DNA from: Thinopyrum elongatum
Taxonomy: Eukaryota; Streptophyta; Magnoliopsida; Poales; Poaceae
NCBI GenBank assembly: GCA_011799875.1
Contig: CM022300.1
Span: 107,087,201-107,151,200 of the forward strand
Reading direction: 5' to 3'
Length of the DNA: 64,000 nt
Of the stretch, positions 24,195 to 35,456 are shown in pieces. A program made the translations under genes and the position numbers. Under the pieces are notes generated by a model, which saw nothing but the letters and a program-made list of their open reading frames with translations, searched no databases and was not told the DNA's origin. The first letter of the stretch is position 1. Each line of letters starts with the position of its first letter.

Positions 24195-27060
24195 ATGGCG
24201 AGCGATGCAGGTTCTTCAAGGTGGCCTCATGGCCCTGTCAGAGGCGACAGGGGCAATTGCGTTGTTTCACGTATCCAACTGGTGCGCTTGGCCAGGCAAG
24301 GATATTTGCCAGATTTAGACCTGATGGCGACCCGCCCCGACTTAACATCCATCAAGGGCAGCTACACGCAGAGAATTTCCCCTCCCCTCAAAAGGATGAG
24401 AGGGTGTGCTTTGTTTCCTTCCTGTTATGCGGCTTGGGGTTTCCTATCCACCCCTTCCTCTAAGGACTGCTGGAGTTTTATGGGCTGCAACTCCACCATC
24501 TCAGCCCCAATTCAATCTTACATATTGCAGGGTACATCGCCCAATGCGAGATGCACCTCGGGTGCAAGGCGCACTTTGGGCTATGGAGAAGGTATTTTTG
24601 CATAGTGCCCTGCTCACCCGCTGAATGGTTATATGAGGTCGGAGCAGCGGAGGTCTGCCGGATTGATGCAACCGAATACGCCCCAGGCACACCTCGGGAG
24701 GATGACAATGTCTGGCCGACCGAATGGTTCTATATAGATGATGTCCCTCTCCTCGACCTCATTCGCCCCGAGCTTCCTCCCTTCAGCTCAGAACCCCCAA
24801 GAGGCGTTATAGCTGGAGGCCAGCGGGTACCGCCCAAGAGAACGGTAACGAGGTAACCAAGCTGGCGGCCCGAGTGAAGTAATTGGTGAGGACCAGCCTC
24901 ACCATAGTAGACGTAATGGCCACGGTAATAGACCGGAGAGTCCAACCACTCTGGTAGCGTCCTCATCTGCTATGCGCATACAACGGGACCGATGATTCTT
25001 CCCGATCAATCCGGTAGAGCTTCTTTAATCAAGCATCCTTTGGGATGGTGATGGCCGGTATTTACCAGGGAACGGCTGAGGACTTCGCCCGACGATAATT
25101 CTGGGATAGGTTATCCTATTACAACCCTGTCGATATAATAAGTCTTCTTATTCCTTCTCATCTATCCGAGTTGTTTAGTAATCGATTCATCTGACTGACC
25201 CTTTATTGGTTTCGAACAGACATGGAGGCATTGGGTGGAGGCTCTAAATAGTCCGGCACCTGAGCCAGAGATGCACCGCCGAGCAGAGGATCCCCTCTTT
25301 CACGAGGATGAGGACCTGGCCTTATCTATGAAGGGAGGAAATTTTACATGGAGTGTCTCGACGGCTCAAGGGTGGCTGTCGTCCCTGACACACCGGGGAC
25401 AATGCCGGCTTCATCGGTAACACCCCCTTCCTCTAGTCGAAAGAGAGCCCCACGCCCCAAGCCCCTAGACACCTGACTTCTCCTCCAAAGGGACGGCATT
25501 CGAAACGCCTGCGCAGAGAAACAGCTTCTCGAGGGAGTCCCCCACAGGAGGCGCAAGAAGCACAATCCGAGGTCATGGGGGCAGGAAAAAGTGCTCCCTC
25601 AGCTACCAGGTAACTATGACTGATGTATTTTGTAAAGGCGCCATTTCAGACCCTGACTCCTTTGATTATTTGCAGGCAGATCTCTTTGACTTCCATGGTA
25701 GCGAGTGCGAGGGCCGAGGGGACAATGGCTTCACACAGGGAGACCGAAGCACGCCCTTCCTCGAGAGTTATTCCCGAAGTCCCCCAGCCCAAAGGCTCAG
25801 AGACCAGCTCGGCTACTCCTTCCGAGATCCAATGTGTTGCGAATTACCGGTGGCGAAAGACCTCCCAAAGGAATCCGGCCTTCTCAAATCTAGAGCTGAA
25901 CACACTCAACATGGTGGATGCATACCTCGGGGCAACCCAAGGTGCTTTCAATCAGTCGTTAGATGTCTTGTCGCAAGGTTTACAGGTAAGGCTTCACCTG
26001 AGTTCATATTGCATTGGGTCATCGCGCATTTGCTTATTTGTTTGAAGACAAACAAGACTGCCAATGACGGTAGTAGCCCCTAAGGCTTGGTATGGGCAAA
26101 CGCGACCATAGCAAGACTTGAATATTAACAGTGCATGCCATCCTTGACAGGAAGCTCGGGCAAAGAATGATCAACTGACCGAGGCGCTTGCCCTGACGAA
26201 GGGGAAGTTAGATGCTACGTTGGCCGAGGTGGAGCAGGTGAAAAAGTTCACCAGGGAGGCGCACGGTAAGTGCTATTCTAGCATATTCAATGTCATTATG
26301 GAAATTATGAGATGGCCTGACAACTTAATCCTGAGCAAGATCTGAAGGTCTGAGAGAAATTATGAGCAGCGGAAGCCTTAGGTCATCTTGAGAGAGATCT
26401 GAAGCAGGCCCGCGAGGATTTGATGTATACAGAATCGCAGTGCCAAGCCAATCAACATGTGAGGAACCAAAGGGTGGATGAATTCAATGCGCTAAGGGCC
26501 AAAAATACTCAACAAGACCGAGAAATTGAGAGCTTAAAGGCTCAACTAGCTGCTGCTGAATTGAAGAATCGTCGAACGGATGATATGATTTATGGTAAGT
26601 TGTGATTTTTAAAGGTCGTTCCCTGGTGAGGATTATCTGAGGTGATTAGCAGACTGCCTTGTCTTTCTCGATAGCTTCTTTGTCGGGACTACCCCTTGAC
26701 ACCCGAGGTCCGGTGCCTAAAGACATGGCGGCTCGTCTATCCATGGTGCACGAGAATGCATGGAAGTTGATGAAGGACATTTTCAAGGCTTTATGGCCTG
26801 AAGTAGGACAGGTGCCTAAAGACATGGATGCCCTATCCGAACAGCTGAAAAGAGCTCGCCGCCGGCTCCAGGCTTAGAAGGTGTTCGCCTCCCAGGAAGG
26901 AGCAAGAGAGGCCTGGGCCATGGTTAAGACCCAGTATACGGGGCTTGATTCAACGGCCCTGGCCGAAGTAGGATCCATGGGGCCGAACGGGGAAGAAATA
27001 CCCACTAGGCTTGCATACGAGAGTGTCATGCGTGCTGCTCAGATTTCGTAGAAGTACTGC
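24195..27060 (+). pseudogene. Antisense spliced gene of Tat-1 (Transposase_28, 'putative gypsy type transposon')
   Basis: Runs opposite to gag-pol. Exon 1 (ATG 24195) encodes a Transposase_28-like protein: GYLPDLDLMATRP, then after a frame change ERVCFVSFLLCGLGFPIHPF, GLLEFYGLQLHHLSP, HFGLWRRYFC and WFYIDDVPLLD. A second block near 24900-25150 resembles the usual continuation (VQPLW, NGTDDSSR). Later exons with good borders: intron 25611-25675 (CAG|GTAACT...TTGCAG), intron about 25986-26150 (GTAAGG...GACAG), introns near 26265-26340 and 26594-26672. The C-terminal part is coiled coil (ESLKAQLAAAELKNR), then WKLMKDIFKALWP and EGAREAWAMVKTQY. Breaks: a frameshift near 24350-24400, stop TAA at 24461, and others. 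Function unknown; conserved in this retrotransposon lineage. Confidence 0.65.
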
Positions 27061-27850
27061 GCTCTAGACACCTTAATAGATGGTATAGATGGGGTGTAAT
27101 TGATTATTCATGTATGACTCTATGTATCAAAGTACTTTTTATGTTGATATTCTGAGCACTCTTCCGAACTCTGTCAACCAGCCATTGGCTTCCACCTCCT
27201 CGACCAGTGGCTGTGAAGTGTCCCATACTACTAGCAAAAGTAATCAAAACAGATGCGTCAGGTGACAAGGCAATCTAGCTATATGGTTCGAACAACGAGA
27301 GGGAGGCGAAGAGTTATGTTATATTACTCTTTAACGTAAGAAACATCTTCCGAGAAAAATAGTTCTTCCAACAGTTCCTTTCCTTGGGTAGTTGTGTTAA
27401 GCACATGGGTCCAAAGATGGGTGACCTCGGGGTTCAAGCCCCTAGTCAGGGTTTGAAAAGACCCCTTCCACTTTATTCCGATGTCATGGCCGACCGATTT
27501 GTATATTAAGAGTGCTAGCTTTTGGCTTTATCCGTCTGAGGTACTACATCGGCTGACCCGGGAGTAACAATCACATCGGTGCTTCCTTTGCCCCTTAGCC
27601 GAATTATCAGGAATGTAAGGGGCAAGCACAGGAGCTGGGCAACCCATCTTGGCCAAATCTGAAGTCAAATCGATGCATATTTTGGCTTGAAAGACAATGG
27701 TATGTAAGAGGTGGAACAACACATATTTTAAAAAGAACATGCCATATTTACTCTCGAGGTCATTCGAAGGATGGCGCCGAGGTGTCTAAACAAAGAAAAG
27801 AAAGGAAAATTAAGGTGGTGTATATACATGGATGAGCAATGTTCGGGGTT
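27061..27850. other. Non-coding spacer between antisense gene and integrase end
   Basis: This separates the two convergent transcription units of Tat-1. I see no open frame with family features. It includes TGTATATTAAGAG-type AT-rich words and likely 3' untranslated sequence for both genes. Confidence 0.5.
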
Positions 27851-29731
27851 TTAACCGTAGAAGCGACAGAGTAGCGCCGCATTCCAGGGGTTGGGTTCTA
27901 GACGCCCGTCCGCTAGATCTCGGATTCGGCAGGTGCCCCCAATGAGGACTTGGTCAATGATAAATGGCCCTTCCCATTTAGGGGACAGTTTGTGTTTCTG
28001 CTTCTCCGGATGAAGCCTCATGACTAGGTCTCCTACGTTGAAGTCCTTTGCGCGGACCTCCTGGCTATGATAGTGCCGAGCCTGCTGCTGGTAAATGGCA
28101 AACTGTGCCCGGGCGACATTGCACTCCTCCTCTAGGGCGTCCAAGGCGTCCTGCCGATCTAGCTCGGCTTCCCGTTCTTCATACATGCGTACCCGAGGTG
28201 CATTGTGTATGATGTCACAAGGGAGTACCGCCTAGGCGTCGTACACCATAAAAAATGGGGTATACCCGGTGGATCTGTTAGATGTGGTGCGCAAACCCCA
28301 TAGGACGGAATCAAGTTCCTCTACCCATTTACGGTCTACTTCTTTAAGGGAGCATACTAGCCTGGGCTTGATGCCACTAAGGATGAGTCCATTTGCCCGC
28401 TCCACTTGCCCGTTTGACCGCGGGTGGTATACAGACGCGTAATCGAGCTTGATGCCCATCTTTGCGCACCATGCTTTGACCTCCTTGGCTGTGAAGTTTG
28501 TCCCGTTATCTGTGATCAGACTGTGTGGCATACCATAACGGTGCACTACCCCTGAGATAAACTCAATTACCGGGATGGCTCTAGCCGAGGTAACTGGTTT
28601 TTCTTCGATCCATTTAGTGAACTTGTCCACCATAACGAGCAAGTATTTGTTTTTTCTTGATCCGCCCTTGAGTGGGCCGACCATGTCTAGCCCCCAGACC
28701 ACAAAAGGCCAAGTGATGAGGATAGTGTGGAGAACTGCAGGGGGCATGTTGCTTTGTTTCGCGAACACTTGACAACCTGTGCAACGTTTTACTAGAGCAA
28801 AGGCGTCGGCGCTCATCGTCGGCCAATAGAAACCAGCTCGGAAAGCTTTGCTGACCAAGGTCCGAGCAGCGACGTGATGTCCGCTCATGCCGGAGTGTAT
28901 CTCTTGAAGTAGTAATCTTCCATCCTCCTCGGATATGCATCGTTGGAGGATACCCGTAGTGCTTAACTTATAGAGTTCCCCTTCATGAACCTTATAGGCT
29001 TTAGATTGCCTTACGATCCAACGTGCGTTGGTTTGGTCATCGGGGAGCTCTTTATGGAGAAGGTATGCGAGGAGCGACTCGGTCGAGGGTGCAATGACTG
29101 CCATGACTTCGTGTGCGGAAGCCGTTTCCTGAATGGCCGAGCCACCCATTATACCTTGTTCTTCATCATCCTCGGGCGGGGCAGGTTGCCCGACGTCGAA
29201 CTCCGATGTTCCCTTGTCGTCTTGCGAGACCACGGATGGCTTGAAGAGCCGTTCGAGGAAAGTATTGTTGGGGACTTTGTCCCGTTTGGCGCCCATTTGG
29301 GCGAGTATATCTGCGGATTGGTTACTATCTCAGGGTATGTGATGAAATTCCAGCCCCTCAAACCAGATCGAGATTTTTAGGATGACATCCCGGTAAGCTG
29401 TCATCTTTGGATCCTTGGCATCGAATTCGCCATTAACTTGGGAGATGGAGAGGTTGGAGTCACCTCAGACTTCGAGGCGTTTGACACCCATGCAGGCTGC
29501 TATCCGGAATCCGTGTAACAGGGCTTCATATTCAGCCGCGTTGTTGGAGTCCGTGTACATGATTTGTAACACATATCGGATGCTGTCTCCCGTGGGTGAC
29601 GTGAGCACAACGCCAACCCCTAGGTTGGCAAACATTTTGGAACCGTCGAAGTGCATGGTCCAATGCGAATAGGTGTTGTGCTCCCGTGGGAGTTCGGCCT
29701 CCGTCCATTCAGCCACGAAATCGGCGAGCAC
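27851..29731 (-). pseudogene. RNase H and integrase of Tat-1
   Basis: One frame from 29731 to 27851 with few stops (after RLEV at 29465, near 29300, and at 28232). The RNase H part has HFDGSKMFANLGVGVVLTSP and NNAAEYEALLHGFR. The integrase has a zinc-binding HxxH/CxxC region (GHHVAARTL...KRCTGCQVF) and an apparently intact D,D35E core: WGLDMVGPL, LITDNGTNF and NGQVERANG. The C-terminal part has VGDLVMRLHPEKQKHKLSPK and KWEGPFII, as in Gypsy integrases without a chromodomain. This is the best preserved part of the polyprotein. Confidence 0.82.
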
Positions 29732-29749
29732 CTAAGATTTAATAGCTCA

Positions 29750-31377
29750 GCGCGTTCGATAGGTAATTTCAAAAGGTAGGAGCTCTGTGGCCCATTTGGC
29801 TATACGCTTCGTCGCGTCCCTGTTATTGATTATGTCACTTATGGGACATTGGATGCCACGGTCACTGAGCACTCTTGAAAGTAGTGCCAAAGTTTCCGCG
29901 ACGCCATAAAAACGGCGTAGGCTATTTTTTGATAGTGAGGGTAGCGTGTCTTGCACGGGGTTAAGACCTCGGAGACATAGTATACGGGCTTTTGGGCCTG
30001 GAACATATGGCCCTCCATGTCTCGCTCGACCACGAATACTGCGCTGACCACCTGGTTTATGGCCGAGATGTATAATAACATCGGCTCGCATATGCCTGGT
30101 GCTGCTAAGATGGGGTTAGTGGCGAGGAGGGATTTGATGTCTGCCAGGGCTGCCACAGCCTCCTCGGTCCATTTGAAAGTATGTGTTTGCTTTAACAGCT
30201 TATACAAAGGTAAAGCTTATTCCTCGAGTCTTGATATGAAGCGATTTAATGCCGCCACGCATCCTGCTAGTTTTTATACATGCTTGAGCTCTGTTGGTAC
30301 CTCTCAGCGGTCCAAGGCTTGTATTTTTGCCAGATTGGCTTCGATTCCTCGGCTAGATACGATGAAGCCGAGGAGTTTTCCGGCTGGCACTCTGAAGACG
30401 AATTTCTCGGGTTGAGTTTAATCTGATATTCCTGTAGGCTGGCGAATGTGTCACGGAGGTTGTCTACCAATTGTCCGAAGTGTTTGGTTTTAACAACCAC
30501 ATCCTCTACATAGGCTTCGACGGTCTTCCTGATATGTTTCTCCAAGCATGATTGTATCATGCGCTGGTATGTGGCGCCAACGTTCTTTAGTCTGAAGGGC
30601 GTGTTGAAACAGAACGACTCGTAAGGGGTGATAAATGCTGTAGCTGCCTAGTCAGATTCTTTCATCTTTATTTGATGGTATCATGAATAGGCGTCCAAGA
30701 AGCACAACGAGTCGTGCCCGGCTATGGCATCCACAATTTGGTCAATTCTCGGCAAGGGGAAGGGTTTCTTGGGGCAGGCTTTATTGAGGTGTTTGAAATC
30801 AACACATAAGCGCCAAGACATATCCTTCTTTGGCACGATGACCAAGTTGGATAGCCATTTGGATGTTTTATATCTCGGATGAACCTGGCTTCCAACAGTT
30901 TGGCCAGTTCCTCCCCCATTGCTTGACGCTTGAGTTCAGAGAAACGCTGAAGTGCTTGTTTCACGGGCTTGTAGTCTTCAATATGTTTAGGCTGTGTTCT
31001 GTGAGCCTGCGGGGTATCCCTGGCATGTCGAAGGGTGTCAGGCGAATATTTCCCAATTTTCCCTAAGTTGTGTAGTGCCTCATCAATCTCTGGATCGAGG
31101 TTCTCCCCTATGGACATCGTTTTAGTTGGGTCCATGGGGTGTACTTGGAATTTGATTATTTCATCAGCTGGTTTAAATGAAGTAGACTTCGGCCTTTGTC
31201 GAGGATGACATCATCTCGATTGACTTCGGCTAGTTGTGTGGTTAGTTCCTTGGCTGCGAGGGCTTCAGACAGGGATTCGAGGGCAAGCGACGCCATTTTG
31301 TTCTCGACTTTGAGTGTTCTGTCAGGGTCGCTCGAGATACTAATGATCCCATTCGGGCCCGACATTTTGAGCTTCAT
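29750..31377 (-). pseudogene. Reverse transcriptase region of Tat-1
   Basis: Broken into at least four frames (31377-31156, 31135-30722, 30560-30267, 30207-29747). It retains ELKRQAMGEELAKLLEA, RFIRDIKHPNGYPTW, QRMIQSCL, VEAYVEDVVVKTKHF and TFKWTEEAVAALADIKSLL. The catalytic box reads YVED rather than YVDD (codon GAG near 30510), a change expected to damage metal binding. Identity is certain as Gypsy RT; it cannot make a functional enzyme. Confidence 0.8.
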
Positions 31378-32807
31378 GTAGCCGTAATGTGGTACTGCTT
31401 GGAATTTAGAGAAAGTGTCACGTCCCAGGAGGGCATGGTATCCACTCTTAAAAGGGGCGATGTGGAACGTAACCTCTTTGGAGCGGTAATTGCCGGTGTT
31501 CCGAAGACCACATCCAGGGTTATTTTTCCACTGCAGCGTGCCTCTCGCTCGGGTATTATACCTTTAAAGGTGGTTTCACTCTGTTCCATGCGTGATTTAT
31601 CGACGTGCATTCGATCCAGAGTGTCTGCATATATCAGATTTAGGCTGCTGCCACCGTCCATAAGTACTTTCCGAAGACGACAGCTGCCCACTATTGGGTC
31701 GAGGACCAGTGCAGCCGGGCACCAGTTCGTGGTCGACCTCGGCTAATCTTTATGATCAAAGGTGATCGGCGTGTCTATCCACGCTCCTCGAGTTGGCACC
31801 AGCATGATGGAATTTATTTCCCGCAGGGCCCGTTTACGATGGTTGTCGGACGTAAAGGTCTCGTAGATCATCATGACCTTGTCTTCATCTGAGGTATCTT
31901 TTGCGTGATTGAGGGTGCCCGCAAGAAGGGAGGGTCCTCTTTTAGCCACTTGCCTTACCACCCAACATTCATCAAGGCTGTGAGTCAGGCAAGAATTAAG
32001 CAGAATAGCATGTATCGAGCATGGTTTATCCAGGAGGCCATCAAGGGTGGTCCTGGAGTGGCCGGCGGTTTTTTTCTTCTTCCGAGGTTGCTCGGCCAAT
32101 GTGTTCTTCTTACTAGACTCGTGCCGAGGTGCGGGTCTATGGTATTTTGAGTTGTGCTCACAGATCGAGTCTATGCTTTCCCCAGCCAGCCAAGCGTCTT
32201 CGATGGTGTAAAATCTAGACACCAAATCGGATAATTCTGGGAGTGTCTGGACATAGCGGCGAGCGAGGGTGTTCGAAACGCCTTTATCCCTGCATCCGTG
32301 CTGAAAGGTTGTTATGATATCTAAGTCCTGTTAGTTTGGTATCTTGTTTTTGACAGACAAGAACCTAGTCCAGAACTGTATGATTGACTCGTCGAGGAGT
32401 TGCTGCACGTAAGCTAGATCCCAGACATCTAGAGGGCTGGAGTTATTAGGGAGATTCTCGATGTGGGAGGTGGGTGGGTGAGTTTCGATCTCTAGGGATC
32501 GCGGTCCCGAAGCCCTAGCATCCTCATCCTGTGTCAACTCTGTGGCCATCAAATCGGCCAAGCTGATTCAAAGATCAGTTTCACCGGCTGCCTCTTGCCG
32601 ACCGCTGTCTGAGTCGCTTTCTAAAAAGTACCTCAGCCCTTCGTTCTTGAAGGAGGGTTTGGCGGGGGCCAGAGAGGGGTCATGGGTCACCTCAAGCTCG
32701 TGGAGGAGGAAAGGCATTTCCATGACAGGAGCTTCGAGCATGGGAATCATGCCTGCGAGCTTGGAGTCGTTAATCAACGATCCCATCAATCCTTCTGTCG
32801 ACCGCAT
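31374..32807 (-). pseudogene. Gag and protease of Tat-1
   Basis: One frame from MRSTEG (32807) to 31374, with stops at 32568 (TGA), 32331 and 31743 but no frameshift. Gag pieces include DVWDLAYVQQLLDESIIQFW and VSRFYTIEDAWLAGES, plus a basic stretch (EQPRKKKKTAGHSR) in place of a clear zinc knuckle. The retroviral-type aspartic protease motif is intact: VLMDGGSSLNLIYADTL. Tat-2 gag starts with the same MRSTEG, which supports the start. Gag forms the particle; the protease cuts the polyprotein. Confidence 0.75.
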
Positions 32808-32833
32808 AGTGGAACTCTCAATGAAAGCACTAG

Positions 32834-33051
32834 CGTCGGTGTAAAAACCGGCAGACCTCGGGGTAGGGGGTCCCGAGCTGTGGATCTTGGACAGATGGTA
32901 ACAGGAACAAGGAGACGTTGTTTACCAAGGTTTGGGCCCTCTTGATGGAGGTAAAACCCTACGTCCTGCTCTTGTTTATATTGATGTAGATGTATCAAGT
33001 ACAAAGTTGATCTACCTCAAGATCATCATATGTGTTCAAACTCTAGGGCTA
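32834..33051 (-). repeat. 5' LTR of Tat-1, inner part
   Basis: Matches 23349-23564 of the 3' LTR and is interrupted after GGGCTA by CACTA copy C. The innermost bases are CGTCGGTG instead of TGTCAGTG, so the terminal TG/CA is mutated. Adjacent sequence (minus strand) GTGCTTTCATTGAGAG is the primer-site region, shared with Tat-2. Confidence 0.85.
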
Positions 33052-33061
33052 CTACTGGAAT

Positions 33062-33335
33062 TAGCTTTTTTGCCATCTGCCAATTCTTTGCCGTCTGCTG
33101 GCTGACGGCAAAGAAGGTCTTTGCCGTCCGCTTACATAAAACGGACGGCAAAGAAATGGCTGATGGCAAAGACCTTCTTTGCCATCAGCCATTTCTTTGC
33201 CGTCTGCTGGCGGACGGCAAAGAGAGAGGTGGGCCCACTAACGAGCTGCTTAGGAAAAACCTAATGGCCCCCCTAGCAGACGGCAAAGAGAATAAAGCGG
33301 ACGGCAAAGGAGCGCGGACGGCAAAGAGTTGACCT
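33062..33335 (+). repeat. Left subterminal palindromes of copy C
   Basis: About ten copies of TTTGCCGTC or its complement GACGGCAAAG arranged as inverted pairs, e.g. CTTTGCCGTCCGC ... GCGGACGGCAAAG. They probably bind the TNP1-like protein (En/Spm TNPA model). Confidence 0.8.
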
Positions 33336-33339
33336 AACT

Positions 33340-33840
33340 AACGGCCGAGCCCCGCCCCGCCCCCCCTCTCTCTCTCTCTCTGTTTCTGTCTTCTCTCCCC
33401 GACGACTACCGCCACCCGCCGCCGCCCCTGCCACCAGCCACCCACCGCCGCCCCCACCACCCGCCGCCGCCCCCTTGCCCCACCACACGCCCACCCAAGC
33501 CCTTCGCCCCGTCACCCCGACCACTCGCCACCCCCCTTGTCCCACCCCCACCACCCGCCGCCGCCCCCTTCCCCGTCGCCCTCGCCCCATCGCCCCACAC
33601 CCCTCCCCTGCGGCGCCCCGACCTACACCGCGCCCCGCCGCCCCTTCCACGTTGGACAGCCGCCGCCACAGCCGTCAGCCGCCCCGCGGTCGTCCAGCCG
33701 CCCCGCCCCCTCCCCTGCGTCGCCGTCCCGCCCTGTCCCGCACGGCCGTCCGGCCTTCCCCTCCATCGGGCCGCGCCCTCCTCCAGCGGCCGCGTCCCAT
33801 CCACCGGCCGCCCCGCGCTCCTCACAGGCGCTCCCTGAGG
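33340..33840 (+). other. GC-rich 5' leader exon of copy C
   Basis: CT-rich start (CTCTCTCTCTCTGTTTCTG), then a very C-rich CCGCCGCC tract ending at a good donor (CTGAG|GTGAGT). This is the usual promoter-proximal exon of grass CACTA genes. Proline-, arginine- or glycine-rich open frames on both strands are compositional artefacts. Confidence 0.5.
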
Positions 33841-33971
33841 TGAGTTTCCCCCCCTTTTTTAGTTTATTTTTTAGTTTCTTTTAGTTTAGTTTCTTTTAGT
33901 TTTAGTTAGTTTAGTTTTTGTTTAGTTTAGTTTTAGTTTTTGTTATTTAGATTAGTTTTAGTTTTAGTTTT

Positions 33972-34336
33972 AGAAGAAGAAGAAGAGTAGAAGGAGGAGG
34001 AAGGAGGAAGAGGAGGAGGGAGAAGAAGAAGAAGAAGAAGAAGAAGAAGAAGAAAAGAAGAAGAAAAGAAAAGAAGAAGAAGAGAGAAGAAAAAGAAGAA
34101 GAGAAGAGAAGAAGAAGAAGAGAGAAAAGAGGAAGAAGAAGAAGAGAAGAAGAAGAAGAAGAGAAGAAAGAAGAGGAAGAGGAGGAGGAGGAGGGAGGAA
34201 GAGGATGAGAAGAGGAAGAAAGAAGAGGAAGAGGATGAGGAGAAGAAGAAGAGAAGGAAAGAGGAGAGGAGAGAGAGAAGAAGAGAAGAAGAAAAGGAAA
34301 AAAAGAGAAAAAAGAAGAAGAAGAAGAAGAAAAAGA
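33972..34336 (+). repeat. GAA/GAG purine tract
   Basis: About 365 bp of almost pure purine on the plus strand (GAAGAAGAGGAGG and variants), within the leader intron. It produces serine/leucine/phenylalanine runs on the minus strand that are not proteins. Confidence 0.95.
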
Positions 34337-34722
34337 CACCCTGACACCCGACACCCCGACCCCGACACCCCAACACCCTGACACCCCGACACCCTGACAC
34401 CCGACAACACTGCACCACAACCCGACCCCACACCCGACCCTGACACTGACACCCTGACACCCCGACACCCGACCCGAGCACCCCGACACCCTGACACCCC
34501 GACCCGACACCCCGACACCCTGACACCACACCCCGACCCAACCTCGACCCCGACACCCTGACACCCGACCCCGACACGACACCCCGGCACGCACCCGACC
34601 CCGACCCCCACCCCCCACACCCAGCCCACCACACCCCGACCCCGACCCTGACACCCCGACACCCTGACACCCCAATCGACCCCGACACCCTGACACCACA
34701 CCACACCCCGACCCACCCACAG
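34337..34722 (+). repeat. CCCCGACACCCTGACACC minisatellite
   Basis: Roughly 385 bp of degenerate 9-18 bp units combining CCCGACACC and CCTGACACC, almost without T. It directly follows the purine tract and lies in the leader intron. Confidence 0.92.
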
Positions 34723-34826
34723 GGGGTCATATATTTGTGAATTATGAGTTAGGTCATATATTTTTCGATTTTGTTATGCAAAACATCATATATATTTGTG
34801 TTGATCGGGTGTATTTAAATGTGCAG

Positions 34827-34893
34827 TTGTTTCGTCGCTGCGAGGGTGTGCTGTTTGACGACCTCCCTGTGCGTTCGACGAGCTCCGCCCCTG
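34827..34893 (+). other. Possible second leader exon of copy C
   Basis: A good acceptor (AAATGTGCAG) before TTGTTTCGTCGCTGC and a donor (GTTCGTTG|GTGAGC). The next acceptor (GTGTCCAG near 35442) lies directly upstream of the TNP2 start codon. Confidence 0.35.
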
Positions 34894-35106
34894 CGTTCGT
34901 TGGTGAGCACAAATGACATCTCCTCCCCTTTCATTTGCTCTGTTCCGGTCTTCGTGCCGATGAAACTTGCTAGCTATAGGTGTCAATCATCAGTATGCGT
35001 AACCACTATGCGTCTCCCGTTCGAAAGGGTTATATCTATAAATATGCATGCATTTGCATATTTATAATCGTGATTTTTCGAATTGTCCAATGTTATCCAT
35101 GGACAG

Positions 35107-35323
35107 CCCGAGTATGTGTAGATTGGGTTCGTTTTCCCATATGCTCTGCTCCGGATCCGATGCAGAATTTCGTCAGTGCCTCCCTGTTGTTCTCCGGGTA
35201 CACATCCTCTCTGCTTATTGCCGAGACATGTATCAGGAGAACAGCGGGGAGGTGCTGCCGAAATTTTGCGTCGGATCTGGAGCAGAGCATGGGAAAACGA
35301 ACCCAATCTACACATACTCGGGT
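35107..35323 (+). repeat. Long fold-back (inverted repeat, arms about 103 bp)
   Basis: The left arm starts CCCGAGTATGTGTAGATTGG (35107) and runs to about 35210. The right arm (35222-35323) is its reverse complement at about 88-90 percent identity, ending CCAATCTACACATACTCGGG. The loop is only about 10 bp. It lies in the leader intron just upstream of the TNP2 start. As RNA it would form one long hairpin. It could be a nested MITE, but the flanks do not show a clear TSD. Confidence 0.85.
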
Positions 35324-35456
35324 GGGATTAGGACCTATCTTTACCTATTAGGGTGTAGGTTGCATGGACGTAATAAAACTGACAAACTCCATTAACTGAT
35401 GGATATGGTTTGCTTAATTATGTATATATTTCTTGTGTGTCCAGTAGGAAGTCAAT

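Noticed and set aside
28575..29380. Plus-strand frames opposite integrase as further antisense genes
   Set aside because: They mirror the well-defined integrase/RNase H codons on the minus strand and have no homology or splice pattern of their own.
33406..33884. Long proline-, arginine- and glycine-rich open frames on both strands
   Set aside because: They lie in a C-rich leader exon with extreme composition. Frames are open on both strands because stop codons are rare there, and no domain or codon bias is visible.
33933..34730. Three overlapping 250-residue minus-strand frames (GVSG.., LFFFSSS..)
   Set aside because: Pure translation of the GAA tract and the CCCGACACC minisatellite; all three frames are open, as expected for repeats.
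34983..35395. Similar peptides (CRLGSFSH..) on both strands as an overlapping gene pair
   Set aside because: The identity of the two peptides is a consequence of the long inverted repeat at 35107-35323.
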